Source of the DNA: JBFWRK01 sp050248955
GTDB lineage: Bacteria; Actinomycetota; Acidimicrobiia; Acidimicrobiales; Ilumatobacteraceae
DNA: 64,000 nucleotides
Assembly: GCA_050248955.1 (NCBI GenBank)
Contig: JBFWRK010000004.1
Location: 1 to 64,000 of the forward strand
Direction of reading: 5' to 3'
Shown here: piece after piece, positions 33,849 through 43,084 of the stretch
Numbering within the stretch: position 1 is the stretch's first letter
Layout of the letters: each line of letters starts with the position of its first letter
The notes under the pieces: model-generated
What the model saw: the letters and a program-made list of their open reading frames with translations, nothing else
Told to the model about the DNA's origin: nothing
The model's database searches: none
Position numbers and translations under genes: made by a program

Positions 33849-34492
33849 GGCTCACACTCACGCAGTTCGTCACTCTCGACGGCGTTTACCAGGGACCTGG
33901 TTCGCCCGACGAAGACCCCAGCGCCGGCTTCACCCGCGGCGGCTGGATGGTGCCCCACATGGACCAGACGTTCATCGCCCAGGCGGCCACCTGGCTCTCC
34001 GAGGCAGACGCCCTGTTGCTCGGCCGCCGCACCTACGAGGCGTTCGCCGACGCATGGCCCCGAATCACGGATTCCGACGACCCGTTCACCGAACGGATGA
34101 ACGGACTCCCGAAGTACGTCGCCTCGCACACGCTGACCGACGCAACCTGGGCGCCGAGCACGATCCTGCGCGGCGACATCGCTGCACAGGTCGCCCAGCT
34201 CAAGGCCCGGCCGGGACGCGAGCTCCAGCTGCACGGCTCTGCCCGACTTGCGCAGACTCTGCTCGCCGCCGGCTTGATCGACGAGCTCCGCCTGGTGATC
34301 TCCCCCACCGTGCTCGGACAAGGACGACGACTCTTCCCAACGGAAGGGCCAGCCGTCGGCATGCGCGTCACCCACAACAGCACGACACCTGGCGGCCTCA
34401 CGATCCTCGTGCTCGAAACGACGAGCACAGCCGAGTTCGCGTCCTACGACGGGGTCCGCTCCGTGAACCCATCAGCGACGACCGACCGATGA
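33845..34492 (+). CDS. RibD/DHFR-like reductase-domain protein
   Basis: 215 aa. Dihydrofolate-reductase-superfamily protein of the YyaP/RibD C-terminal type: LTLTQFVTLDGVYQGPG at the N-terminus, DALLLGRRTYEAFADAWP near 60-75, and LQLHGSARLAQTLLAAGLIDELRLVISPTVLGQGRRLF near 125-160. NADPH binding is likely, and true DHFR activity is unlikely. Third gene of the ArsR-SRPBCC-DHFR set, a common actinobacterial trio of unknown purpose. The C-terminal ~20 residues are not conserved in type. Confidence 0.9.
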   Translation: MRLTLTQFVTLDGVYQGPGSPDEDPSAGFTRGGWMVPHMDQTFIAQAATWLSEADALLLGRRTYEAFADAWPRITDSDDPFTERMNGLPKYVASHTLTDATWAPSTILRGDIAAQVAQLKARPGRELQLHGSARLAQTLLAAGLIDELRLVISPTVLGQGRRLFPTEGPAVGMRVTHNSTTPGGLTILVLETTSTAEFASYDGVRSVNPSATTDR

Positions 34493-34617
34493 CTGAACCA
34501 TGCGAGGCGGAGTGCTTCGACCTTCGAGCACAGCGCCACGACAGCCACCAGGCAGGTCCACGACCGCACCGCACCACGGTCCGGACCCTGCCGCGGGGCT
34601 ACTGATACCGTGCTGCG

Positions 34618-34641
34618 ATGCACCGGTTGGGTGATCGATGA
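34618..34641 (+). CDS. Possible 7-aa leaderless leader peptide before the MDR gene
   Basis: A TACCGT -10 box ends 6 nt before ATG 34618, the spacing seen at the leaderless starts in this window. The frame MHRLGDR ends in a TGA overlapping the ATG at 34638 (ATGA). Ribosomes ending here could restart on the reductase gene. Small size means chance is possible. Confidence 0.3.
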   Translation: MHRLGDR

Positions 34642-35612
34642 AGGCTGCAGTCTGCGAACGTTACGGGCCGCCGGACGTCGTACAGATTCGGGAGGTGCCG
34701 AAGCCCGCACCGGCGGACGGCGAGGTGCTGGTCAAAGCCTTTGCGACGACGGTCAATTCCGGCGACACTCGGGTGCGGGCACTGCGCGTTCCGCGCGGAC
34801 TGCGCCTGCCGATGCGGCTGAAGCTCGGCTTCACCAAACCGAAGCAGCCGATCCTCGGATTCGAGATGGCCGGGCAGGTCGAGGCGGTCGGAAAGGCGGT
34901 CACCCGCTTCCAGCCAGGCGACAGGGTGGTCGCCTCGCGCGGGTTCGACTTCGGCTGCCATGCCGAATACGTGACCGTGGCCGAACAGGGAGATATCGCC
35001 ACGATCCCCGAGGAGCTGAGCTATCAGGATGCCGTGGCGCTCTGTTTCGGCGGCACGACGGCGCTCATCTTCTTCCGTCTGGGGAACCTCGCTGCTGGTG
35101 AAACGGTGCTGATCAACGGCGCCTCTGGTGCGGTCGGCACGATGGCCGTGCAGCTCGCCAAGCACCTCGGCGCAGAAGTGACCGGCGTGTGCAGCGGCGC
35201 CAACGCGGAACTGGTCACCGGCCTCGGGGCCGACCACGTCATCGACTACAACGCGGAAGACTTCACACGCAACGGGCAGCGCTACGACGTGATCATGGAC
35301 AATCACGGCAACGCGCCCTACGCGCGGGTCAAGGGCTCGTTGAAGCCTGGCGGCCGCTTCCTGATGGTCGTCGGCGGTCTCTGGCAGATGCTCGCCGCGA
35401 CGTGGCAGAAGGCGACGATCAGCGCCAGCCGGAACGACTCCTCGACGGCAGCCGACAACTATCGAACCCTCATGTCGCTGGCCGAGCAGGGAGTGCTGAA
35501 GCCGGTCATCGACTCGGTCCTGCCATTCGCGCAAATCGTCGAAGCGCATCGCCGGGTCGACGGCGGTCACAAGGTCGGGAGCGTCGTGCTCACGTTCGGG
35601 CAGGACGGCTGA
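34638..35612 (+). CDS. Zinc-independent MDR-family NAD(P)-dependent reductase (quinone-reductase-like)
   Basis: 324 aa. Medium-chain dehydrogenase/reductase: MKAAVCERYGPPDVVQIREVP at the start, GFEMAGQVEAVGKAVTRFQPGDRV near 75-95 and the Rossmann motif VLINGASGAVGTMAVQLAKHLGA (AxxGxxG) near 155-177. It lacks the structural-zinc Cys cluster and the GHE zinc ligand, so it belongs to the quinone/enoyl reductase side of the family. No clear Shine-Dalgarno; a 7-codon ORF ends on its start codon. Confidence 0.88.
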   Translation: MKAAVCERYGPPDVVQIREVPKPAPADGEVLVKAFATTVNSGDTRVRALRVPRGLRLPMRLKLGFTKPKQPILGFEMAGQVEAVGKAVTRFQPGDRVVASRGFDFGCHAEYVTVAEQGDIATIPEELSYQDAVALCFGGTTALIFFRLGNLAAGETVLINGASGAVGTMAVQLAKHLGAEVTGVCSGANAELVTGLGADHVIDYNAEDFTRNGQRYDVIMDNHGNAPYARVKGSLKPGGRFLMVVGGLWQMLAATWQKATISASRNDSSTAADNYRTLMSLAEQGVLKPVIDSVLPFAQIVEAHRRVDGGHKVGSVVLTFGQDG

Positions 35613-35799
35613 ACCATCCGCCGACCCCTGCTGCCCGATACCGCTGCTGGGTTCGTAGCGCGGCGTCGTGCGTGGATGGGCGTGCGAGGTGGCGTCTTGC
35701 ACGGCGGGCAACCGAACGCCGCCGTGATCACACTGTGACGTGGACGACGGCGCGCCAGGAGGGTCGACAAGTCTCCCACCGTGGTAGTAGACTTTTGTT

Positions 35800-36066
35800 G
35801 TGCCGCGTGGAAACCCTTCTCCGAAGCTCGCCATCACGGTCGACCCTGACGTGCACGATCGCATCGTGTCCGCTGCAGCTGAGGACGGCGTCAGCGTTTC
35901 GGCGTGGATGACGACCGCGGCACGCCGGGCGCTGCTCATCCGCGATGGGCTTGCTGCGGTTGCCGAGTGGGAGCGCGACGACGGTGCCCTGACCGCCGAT
36001 GAACTTCGCGCCGCCCGCCTTCGGGTGAGCGAGGAACTCGCCCGCCCTCGGAAGCAATCGGCGTGA
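35800..36066 (+). CDS. VapB-type ribbon-helix-helix antitoxin (predicted)
   Basis: 88 aa. KLAITVDPDVHDRIVSAAAEDGVSVSAWMTTAARRAL (residues 9-45) is a ribbon-helix-helix DNA-binding unit, and the acidic/basic C-terminus (WERDDGALTADELRAARLRV) would bind the toxin. The GTG start follows a TAGACT -10 box by 6 nt, so it is leaderless. The stop overlaps the PIN-domain start by 4 nt (GTGA), the usual antitoxin-first arrangement. Confidence 0.8.
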   Translation: MPRGNPSPKLAITVDPDVHDRIVSAAAEDGVSVSAWMTTAARRALLIRDGLAAVAEWERDDGALTADELRAARLRVSEELARPRKQSA

Positions 36067-36440
36067 CCGTGGTCTACGACGCCGGCGTGTTCGTCGCCGC
36101 CGACCGCAGCGACCGTCGAGTCTGGGCCGAACACCGTGTTCGTCTCGAGCTGGGTGTCGTGCCGACTACCACCGCACCCGTTGTTGCTCAGGTCAGCCGA
36201 TCGCCGCACCAGGTGCAACTGCGCCGGTTCCTTCGTGGTTGTGCGGTCGTTGCGTTCGACGCCGATCAGGCCCACCCGGTCGGAGCGTTCCTCGCTTCGG
36301 CAGGCACTGCCGACGTCGTCGACGCGCACCTCGCCATCGTGGCTGCGCAGACTGGGTCGACGGTGCTCACCTCCGACCCGATCGACATGCGGCACCTCTC
36401 CAGTCACCTCGCGTCGCCGTTGACGATCGAGCCGATCTGA
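36063..36440 (+). CDS. PIN-domain toxin (VapC-like)
   Basis: 125 aa. PIN ribonuclease acidic residues are visible: VYDAGVFVAADRSD (first Asp near 6), GTADVVDAHLAIVAAQTG (Asp pair near 90) and VLTSDPIDM (last Asp near 105). The second acidic position, usually a Glu near residue 40, is not obvious (PVVAQVSRS), so activity may be weak. GTG start coupled to the antitoxin by GTGA. Confidence 0.82.
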   Translation: MTVVYDAGVFVAADRSDRRVWAEHRVRLELGVVPTTTAPVVAQVSRSPHQVQLRRFLRGCAVVAFDADQAHPVGAFLASAGTADVVDAHLAIVAAQTGSTVLTSDPIDMRHLSSHLASPLTIEPI

Positions 36441-36814
36441 CCGGTACCGCCAGAGCGATCGGAGTCATGGTCATCGGCCCCTTCCCACGACGTGTTCGTC
36501 GCTCGTGACTCGGGGTCTCGATGTGCGATGGCAACGTTCGTGATCAACGCTCCGGTCGCCGGGGATCAGCGGCGCGGTGTTCGGCATCGGCATGCCGGTC
36601 AGCCGAGGAGCGATTCCGAGCGGCCGCGTCGAACCTGTCGGGTCAACCGGAACGTGGATCACGGGCATTCCGCCAACGACGTGATCCGGCTGCCGGCGCG
36701 GCCGTGCTGTCTCCGGTCATCGGTGCATTCGTGCTTGCGCTGTGCGGTTCTGCTCCCGGCGGAAAGACCAACATGTGGCTAGATTCGTCCGCCAGAAAGC
36801 GCCATAATGATGGG
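36441..36814. other. 374-nt intergenic stretch between two toxin-antitoxin pairs
   Basis: No convincing gene is present; short open frames on both strands lack starts with ribosome sites and resemble no family. The right end carries the promoter of the second pair: CATAAT at 36803-36808, 6 nt before ATG 36815. No terminator hairpin with a T-tract is seen after the first PIN gene. Confidence 0.5.
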
Positions 36815-37072
36815 ATGGAAGCTGGCGTCCGAGAGCTGCGAGACCATCTGAGTCGCTACCTCGACGCCGTCCGAGACGGCCAAGAGGTGATCGTCACCGA
36901 TCACGGCAAGGCTGTGGCGCGGCTCGTCCCGCTCGATCAACCTCGGGCTCTCGATCGTCTCATCGCCGACGGGCTCGTCACCCCGGCCCGAGCACCCAAG
37001 CGGGCACGCTCGGCGCGGGGCATCATTGCCAAGGGGACCGTCAGCGATCTCGTCGCCGACCAACGGCAGTGA
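36815..37072 (+). CDS. Phd/YefM-type antitoxin
   Basis: 85 aa. GVRELRDHLSRYLDAVRDGQEVIVTDHGKAVARLVPLD (residues 4-41) is the Phd/YefM DNA-binding fold almost verbatim. The basic C-terminal tail should wrap the toxin. ATG follows a CATAAT -10 by 6 nt (leaderless). The stop overlaps the PIN gene start by 4 nt (GTGA). Confidence 0.9.
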   Translation: MEAGVRELRDHLSRYLDAVRDGQEVIVTDHGKAVARLVPLDQPRALDRLIADGLVTPARAPKRARSARGIIAKGTVSDLVADQRQ

Positions 37073-37494
37073 TCGCCTACTTCGACACCTCCGCTGTCAT
37101 CCCGCTGATCGTCGCCGAGCCATCTTCCAGCACCTGTAACCGGGTGTGGAATGACGCCTCCCGCGTCGTCAGCGTCAGACTCCTCTACCCCGAAGCGAGA
37201 GCTGCGCTCGCCAAAGCTCAACGCATGGGCCGTCTCACCGGTCCGCAGCTCGTCGCCGCCGTCGCCGAACTCGAGTCGATCATCACCGAGGTCGACCACA
37301 TCGAAGTGACCGCCGAGCTCGCCCACGCGGCCGGCGAGCTGGCGCATCGGCACGGACTGCGGGGCTATGACGCGGTGCACCTCGCCGCGGCTGCGGCGGC
37401 CGCCGACAGCGACCTCGTATTGGCGACGGGAGATGCCGACCTTGCTGTCTCGGCGACGTCGCTCGGCATCGCGGTCGCGATCACGAACGCCTGA
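37069..37494 (+). CDS. PIN-domain ribonuclease toxin VapC
   Basis: 141 aa. All PIN acidic residues are visible: IAYFDTSAVIPLIVAEP (Asp6), SVRLLYPEARAAL (Glu near 42), LRGYDAVHLAAA (Asp near 100) and VLATGDADLAVSA (Asp near 118). Likely cleaves tRNA or rRNA when freed. GTG start overlapping the Phd-type antitoxin stop. The antitoxin and toxin are of different subfamilies from the preceding pair, so this is not a simple duplication. Confidence 0.92.
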   Translation: MIAYFDTSAVIPLIVAEPSSSTCNRVWNDASRVVSVRLLYPEARAALAKAQRMGRLTGPQLVAAVAELESIITEVDHIEVTAELAHAAGELAHRHGLRGYDAVHLAAAAAAADSDLVLATGDADLAVSATSLGIAVAITNA

Positions 37495-37590
37495 CGCCTG
37501 AACACGAGACAAGTCCAAACCCTCAGGCCCGGAGGCGCACACATGCCGGGTCAGCTCGGCGCCGATCGCGGGCCGTCGATGCGGGGTTGG

Positions 37591-39207
37591 TCACGGGTCG
37601 GCGGGTTGACACGGGTCTTCGGTCGACACGAGATCGGACTCGTCGATGAAGACGCGGATCCGCCCGGGTTGCGCGTCGCGCAGCTCGATCCAGTCGTCGG
37701 TCGTGGGCTCGATGCAGAGCGGCGGATCCGAGACCCAGTACGCCGACGGTCGGACACGCAGCTTCACGTCACCCGCGGCGCGCACATCGATCCAGACGCT
37801 GTCTGCATCGATGTCGACGACCTCGGCCGGGCCGTCGATCAGGCCCGTCGAGTTGGTGACCTCCCAGACTCGCCAGTGATCGGAGCGCCAGGCCGGCCGC
37901 AGGTACCACAGGTCCTCCTCGAGCAGGCGGGCTTCCTCGAGCCCCGAACGGTCGAGCGGCGCGTCGGCGAGAGCGACGTACTGCACCCCAGCCTCCATCA
38001 GCCACGCGCGGTAGTCGCCAGCGCTCAGGTCGGGCTCGTAGAACATCGGCTGGAACCGGATGTCCAGCTGGCGCTCCCAACCGCGGGCGATCGGGAACTC
38101 GAACGCGACGTACGCCGTCTCCCAGTGGCGCTGGGTCGGCACGATCTCGACACGAGCATCCTCGGCGTCGACCGACTCGAGGAACTGGAGCAACGGCCGG
38201 TAGTACTCCTGCCTCGTCGATTCGTCGCGACCGGACTGGAACATCGCGTCGAACGCCGGCGACCACTGCCACCACAGCAGCGCCGGGACGAGAACGACGA
38301 ACACGAGGCGTCGCAGCGGCACCAGGGCGAGGAGCACCGGACCGGCGGCGTACATGCCGAACCGCGTGAGGTTGCCGCCGAGGGGTGTCGGAACGAGGAA
38401 CGCCACGACTGATGCCATGCCGTAGAGCACCGCGGCGATCCGGACCACGCGCTGCTCGACGAGCACGACGACGACGCCGGCGACCACGACGCTCCAGACC
38501 AGCGCGGTCCAGCGGAACGGGAAGCTGCCACCCTGCGGATAGATCGCCGAGAGTGCGAGCACGGGTCCGAGCGCGCAAGCGACCAGCGCGACCATCGCTC
38601 GGCGAGCACGCCCGATCTCCGCAAGCGCCCACGCCGCCCAGATCAGTGCGAGGAACGCGCCCGTGACCGGGCTCGCCGCCGCGCACAGCACGGACAGCAG
38701 ACCGGCAACCATGATCCGTCCATGGACGGCGGCCAGCAGCGCGCCCAGGGCGACGGCCATGCCGAGTGCGAAAGGCAGCCGACCGATCGCGATGTTCGTG
38801 ACGGTCCCCGCTGCGAACCAGATCGAAGCCCAGCGTCGCGGCCCCCCCGTCGCTCGCCGCAGGACGAGGTCGAGGGTCAGCGCCGAGCTCGCCGCGCTGA
38901 CGACTGCGACGATCCAGATCCCGATGACTGCGCCGAGGGCGGGGAACAGCAGGCTGTAACCCGGAGTGTGGTGGCCGCCGAACCAGTAGTTGTTCCAAAC
39001 ATGGAAGCCGTCGCGCTTCACGAGGCCGACGCGGAAGAAGTGCGCCGCGGTGTCCGTGCCGCGCCAGCCGAGCAGGATCGACAGCACCGCCAGGCTGGCC
39101 GCGAGCAACGTCGGCCCAGCGGGAGACGCAAGCAGGCGGCGGGCGTTCCAGAGCGATGGCCTGCGCTCGGGCGCAGTGATCTGGAGTGCGTCGTCGATGG
39201 CGGTCAT
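37591..39207 (-). CDS. Multipass membrane protein, glycosyltransferase-like, unknown
   Basis: 538 aa. About ten hydrophobic helices occupy residues ~30-345 (for example TLLAASLAVLSILLGW, VWSVVVAGVVVVLVEQ), followed by a ~190-residue soluble C-terminal domain. The first extracytoplasmic loop (GTDTAAHFFRVGLVKRDGFHVWNNYWFGGHHTPGY) has the Asp-rich, aromatic pattern of membrane sugar-processing proteins. I recognise no named family. ATG at 39205-39207. Divergent from the PAS-EAL gene. Confidence 0.75.
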   Translation of the reverse strand: MTAIDDALQITAPERRPSLWNARRLLASPAGPTLLAASLAVLSILLGWRGTDTAAHFFRVGLVKRDGFHVWNNYWFGGHHTPGYSLLFPALGAVIGIWIVAVVSAASSALTLDLVLRRATGGPRRWASIWFAAGTVTNIAIGRLPFALGMAVALGALLAAVHGRIMVAGLLSVLCAAASPVTGAFLALIWAAWALAEIGRARRAMVALVACALGPVLALSAIYPQGGSFPFRWTALVWSVVVAGVVVVLVEQRVVRIAAVLYGMASVVAFLVPTPLGGNLTRFGMYAAGPVLLALVPLRRLVFVVLVPALLWWQWSPAFDAMFQSGRDESTRQEYYRPLLQFLESVDAEDARVEIVPTQRHWETAYVAFEFPIARGWERQLDIRFQPMFYEPDLSAGDYRAWLMEAGVQYVALADAPLDRSGLEEARLLEEDLWYLRPAWRSDHWRVWEVTNSTGLIDGPAEVVDIDADSVWIDVRAAGDVKLRVRPSAYWVSDPPLCIEPTTDDWIELRDAQPGRIRVFIDESDLVSTEDPCQPADP

Positions 39208-39380
39208 GAGCGCGCTCTCCCGGCCACGTGATCGTCCGTACCCGCCCTGGGCACACAGTCAACCACACCCGTCGGAACGTCGCTCCGTGGCCTTCGTGCG
39301 CGCTGGGTAACTGGGTCTGCCTACCCACAGATTCGCTGCGGAGAGTGACGGTAACATTGCGACGCGCAGTCTGGACACAC

Positions 39381-42300
39381 GTGAGCAAAACACGCAACGA
39401 GACCCCCAACACCGCTGCACGAGCCTCTGCAGTCAGCCCGCCGGGGCCCGAACGCGTCCCGGCGACGGGCGACCAGCGGCGGCCGGCGAGCGACCAACGT
39501 GTCGGATCCGACGAGTTCCTCCACGCCGTCCTCGCTGCGATGCGCGACTGCCTGATCGTGCTCGATCCCGTGCGCGACGAACGCGGTCGCATCACGAACG
39601 CCACGGTCCGCTACCAGAACGAGGCTTCCAAGAAGATGTGGGGCGAGCGCCCCGCCGGTTCGCTGCTCATGACGGACGAGCAACAGCGTCCCGCGGTGGC
39701 CGACATCTTGACGCTCGCGTGGGAGCAGGGCCCGCAGCACCGCGACGCGTTCAACGACGGGACCTCGGGCTCACCGTGGCAGGTCGCCTACGTCGAATGG
39801 CGCCGGATCGACGATCTGATCGTCGCGTTCGCAATGGATCGCACACAGGACCAGCACCGGAACGAAGAGCTCGACCGGTTCCGGGACGTGGTGGCCGCGC
39901 TCGACGAAGCGATCTACGTCTACGCACCGATGTTCGACGACGCGGGCGAGATCGTCGACCTTCGGGTCCTGGAGCAGAACGCAGCCGCCGTAGCGCAACC
40001 CGGTTCGAGCGTCACGCGGCCGAACATGCTCGCCTCGGAGGGCTTCAGGGTACCCGAGCTCGCCGTGGAGGCAGCTCGGCAGGCGTGGCGGACGGGCAGG
40101 GCCGAGCCGTACTTGCTCGCCGTCACCTGCGACAACAGCACGACGCTGCACTACGAGATCACCACGTTGCGGGCGGGGAACCTGCTCGTGCAGGTCTCGG
40201 TCGACCGCACTCCGCACCACGAAGTCGAGCAGGCCCGCCAGCGCTATCGCCGAACGCTCGAATCGCTCGAGCAGGCGGTCGTGGTCTTCCATCCGGTCTG
40301 GCTCGACGACCAGGTCGTCGATGCGTCGATCGACTACTTCAACGCGATGGCGCTGCGACTGGTACCGACCATGGCGACCTGGTCGCAGCTGAGCACGTTG
40401 GACAAGGTCGGCGCCGATCTCATCCAGTACATCGGCGATGTCGCGATCAGTGAGGCACCTCGACAGGTCCTCGTCGAGAACCCGGGCAACACGCGCTACC
40501 CGTTGCTCGCGCCCGAGGTGCTGGAGCTCGCGTTCTACCCGGACGGCGACTGGGTGATCGCGGTTGCGACCGATCGGACCGAGACGCGGCGCGCCGAGCG
40601 CGAGCGCCGAGCGATGCAAGCGCTGCTCGAGCAGGGCATCGCTCACCTCGTCGAGCCGTTCATCGTCCTCGAGCCGGTCCTCGACGGCGATGTCGTGGTC
40701 GACGCCCGACTGACCTATGCGAACAACGCCGCGACAGACGGCTGGGCCGTGCCGATGCCGATCGGCAGCATCCTCAGCGAGTACTGGACCCGGTTCGACG
40801 ACTTCCTCCACGGCGCGAACGAAGCGTGGTCCGGCGGCACGGCGAGGTACCGCATCGACACCTTTGCGGACCCGCTGCCCGAGCTCCTCCCCACGGTCGA
40901 CGACGTCACCATCGTGCGGGCGGCCGAGCAGCTCGTCGTCACGTCCAACAACCGCACGGCCGAGATCCAGGCGCTGAACGAGCTCGCCGCTTCGGAGGCG
41001 CGCTTCCGCTCCACGGCGGACGCGCTCGTGCAGCAGATGCACGTCCATCAGCCGATCTTCGACGACGCCGGCAACTTCGTGGACACCGAGATCGTGTACG
41101 CGAACCCTGCTGCCGAAGCGGCGATCCCCCAGTCCCGCCCGCACGCCGGCAAGCGCGGCACCGCCTTGTTCTTCAACTTCACCGACACGTTCGAAACGCT
41201 CTACTCCAAAGCATGGGTGCATCCCGACGCTCCAGCATCGGTCGTGGTGGACAACCTCGACGGCGCCATCGCCCGCATGCCGAGCACGTACCTCGAGGTG
41301 CAGGCTCGCCGCATGGGCGACCAGATCGTCACCGTCGCGGTCGATCGCGGTGTGGAGATGCGCGCCGTGCGGGCGCTCCAGCGCTCCCGCGCTCGGTTGC
41401 AGGAGGTCTTCGAGGAGATGGCGCTCGCCGAAGAGCGCTTCCGCACCGCCGTCGAGACGATGAGCGACCCGCTGCTGCTGCTCGACGACCACGGCGGCGC
41501 GGACGAGTGCCGGATCATCTACGCCAACCGCGCCGCGGCAGCACTGCTCGGTAGGCCATGGGAGTTCGTGCGCGACATCCTGATCGCCGAGGTCGTCGAC
41601 GACCCGGAGCTCGCGCGCGTGCTCACCGACACCTCTCCCGGGACCGTGGCCGTGCATCTCATCGTGGAAGGCGGGTTGCGAACGTTCGACGTCTCACGCA
41701 CCGCTTCGGGAGTCCGCCGTGTTGCAGTGCTCCGCGATGTGTCGGTGCGCGACGAGGAAGCGGCGCGACTCGATCAGATCGCGACGCACGACTCGCAGAC
41801 GGGCCTCCCGAACCGCCGGCTGCTCGACCGCCACCTGCACGAGCGGATCGCGGCGTCGTCGGAGACCGCGCGCTCGGTCGCTGTCGTCGTCATCGAGATC
41901 GACGAGGTCGAAGCGATCCGCCGCAGCCTCGGCTACCGCGTCGCTGACCGGATCCTCGACGAGATGGTGCGACGGCTCAGGGCGCATGCACCCGGCGGCT
42001 CCTTCGTCGCCGGCCTGTCCACGACGTCGTTCGCTGTCGTGCTCGCCGACGTCATGACATCGACCGATGTCGTCGCCGGTGCGACCGAGCTGGTTCGTGC
42101 GCTCGCCCGTCCTGTCGACGTCGGCGGCACCACGTTGCACGTCGGAGCGACGGCAGGCATCTCGTTCGCTCCGCTCCACGGGCGCGAAACGGAAGCGCTC
42201 GTCATGCGCGCCAAGACGGCGGCGTGGACCGCCGCCCGCCAGCAGACGGCTGCACTCGTCTGGCAACCCGATGCGGATCTCGAAGCGTCCCGTCGCGTCC

Positions 42301-43073
42301 AGCAGCTGGGCGAGATCGATCGGGCACTGTCCAACGGCGAGATGTTCCTCGAGTACCAACCGAAGATCGAGCTCGCGACAGGACGGCTCGTCAGCGCCGA
42401 GGCGCTCGTCCGCTGGAACCATCCGCAGCGCGGCCTCGTCGCGCCGTCCGAGTTCATCGCCGACGTCGAGCAGTCGGCGCTCGCGATCCCGTTCACCGCG
42501 TGGACGCTGCGGGTCGCGCTGTCGACCTGGCTGGCGCACGCGGATGAGCTGCCGCAGGGCAGCCGCGTCGCGGTGAACCTACCGGCGCGTCTCGTCGGCA
42601 ACCCCGGTCTGATCGCACTCATCGAGGACGCGCTCGTCACGACTGCCGCACCCGCCGAGCTGCTCGAGCTCGAGATCACCGAACGCGGTCTCGTCGCCAG
42701 CGAAGAGATCGTCTGGCGCAACCTCGAGGCACTCCGGGCACTCGGCGTGCACGTCGTCATCGACGACTTCGGCACCGGCCACGCGTCGTTGGGCTACCTG
42801 CGCCGCCTCCCGGTCGCCGGCGTGAAGATCGACCGGATGTTCATGACCCATCTCGAACGCGATCGCGTGAACCAGGCGATCGTCACGGCGTGCGTCGGCG
42901 TCGCGGCAGCCGTCGGCATCGCCGCGGTCGCCGAGGGTGTCGAGACCGAGGCCGAGCTCGCGGCGGCGATCGCGCTCGGCTGCCAGCACGGCCAGGGCTA
43001 CCAGATCGCGAGGCCGATGCCGATCGGAGCGTTCCTGGCGCGGCTCGGAGATTCCGGCACCATCGTCGTCTGA
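39381..43073 (+). CDS. Multi-PAS, degenerate GGDEF, EAL-domain c-di-GMP phosphodiesterase
   Basis: 1230 aa, no membrane segment. Six PAS-like units begin near residues 59, 181, 303, 430, 557 and 700; most carry a VDARLTYANNAA-type motif. A GGDEF-fold domain (~795-960; HDSQTGLPNRRLLDRHL) has LSTTS where GGDEF should be, so it cannot make c-di-GMP. The EAL domain is intact: EALVRW (Glu1007), VNLPARL, LEITE near 1097, DDFGTGHASL (Asp1128-1129), VKID and VAEGVET. It should hydrolyse c-di-GMP under sensory control. The start is uncertain; GTG 39381 is chosen because upstream residues are Arg/Trp-rich and unlike a PAS domain. Confidence 0.9.
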   Translation: MSKTRNETPNTAARASAVSPPGPERVPATGDQRRPASDQRVGSDEFLHAVLAAMRDCLIVLDPVRDERGRITNATVRYQNEASKKMWGERPAGSLLMTDEQQRPAVADILTLAWEQGPQHRDAFNDGTSGSPWQVAYVEWRRIDDLIVAFAMDRTQDQHRNEELDRFRDVVAALDEAIYVYAPMFDDAGEIVDLRVLEQNAAAVAQPGSSVTRPNMLASEGFRVPELAVEAARQAWRTGRAEPYLLAVTCDNSTTLHYEITTLRAGNLLVQVSVDRTPHHEVEQARQRYRRTLESLEQAVVVFHPVWLDDQVVDASIDYFNAMALRLVPTMATWSQLSTLDKVGADLIQYIGDVAISEAPRQVLVENPGNTRYPLLAPEVLELAFYPDGDWVIAVATDRTETRRAERERRAMQALLEQGIAHLVEPFIVLEPVLDGDVVVDARLTYANNAATDGWAVPMPIGSILSEYWTRFDDFLHGANEAWSGGTARYRIDTFADPLPELLPTVDDVTIVRAAEQLVVTSNNRTAEIQALNELAASEARFRSTADALVQQMHVHQPIFDDAGNFVDTEIVYANPAAEAAIPQSRPHAGKRGTALFFNFTDTFETLYSKAWVHPDAPASVVVDNLDGAIARMPSTYLEVQARRMGDQIVTVAVDRGVEMRAVRALQRSRARLQEVFEEMALAEERFRTAVETMSDPLLLLDDHGGADECRIIYANRAAAALLGRPWEFVRDILIAEVVDDPELARVLTDTSPGTVAVHLIVEGGLRTFDVSRTASGVRRVAVLRDVSVRDEEAARLDQIATHDSQTGLPNRRLLDRHLHERIAASSETARSVAVVVIEIDEVEAIRRSLGYRVADRILDEMVRRLRAHAPGGSFVAGLSTTSFAVVLADVMTSTDVVAGATELVRALARPVDVGGTTLHVGATAGISFAPLHGRETEALVMRAKTAAWTAARQQTAALVWQPDADLEASRRVQQLGEIDRALSNGEMFLEYQPKIELATGRLVSAEALVRWNHPQRGLVAPSEFIADVEQSALAIPFTAWTLRVALSTWLAHADELPQGSRVAVNLPARLVGNPGLIALIEDALVTTAAPAELLELEITERGLVASEEIVWRNLEALRALGVHVVIDDFGTGHASLGYLRRLPVAGVKIDRMFMTHLERDRVNQAIVTACVGVAAAVGIAAVAEGVETEAELAAAIALGCQHGQGYQIARPMPIGAFLARLGDSGTIVV

Positions 43074-43084
43074 ACCGAGTGCCG

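Noticed and set aside
36471..36668. 65-codon minus-strand frame in the gap between the toxin-antitoxin pairs
   Set aside because: No ribosome site, no family resemblance and Pro/Arg-rich composition.
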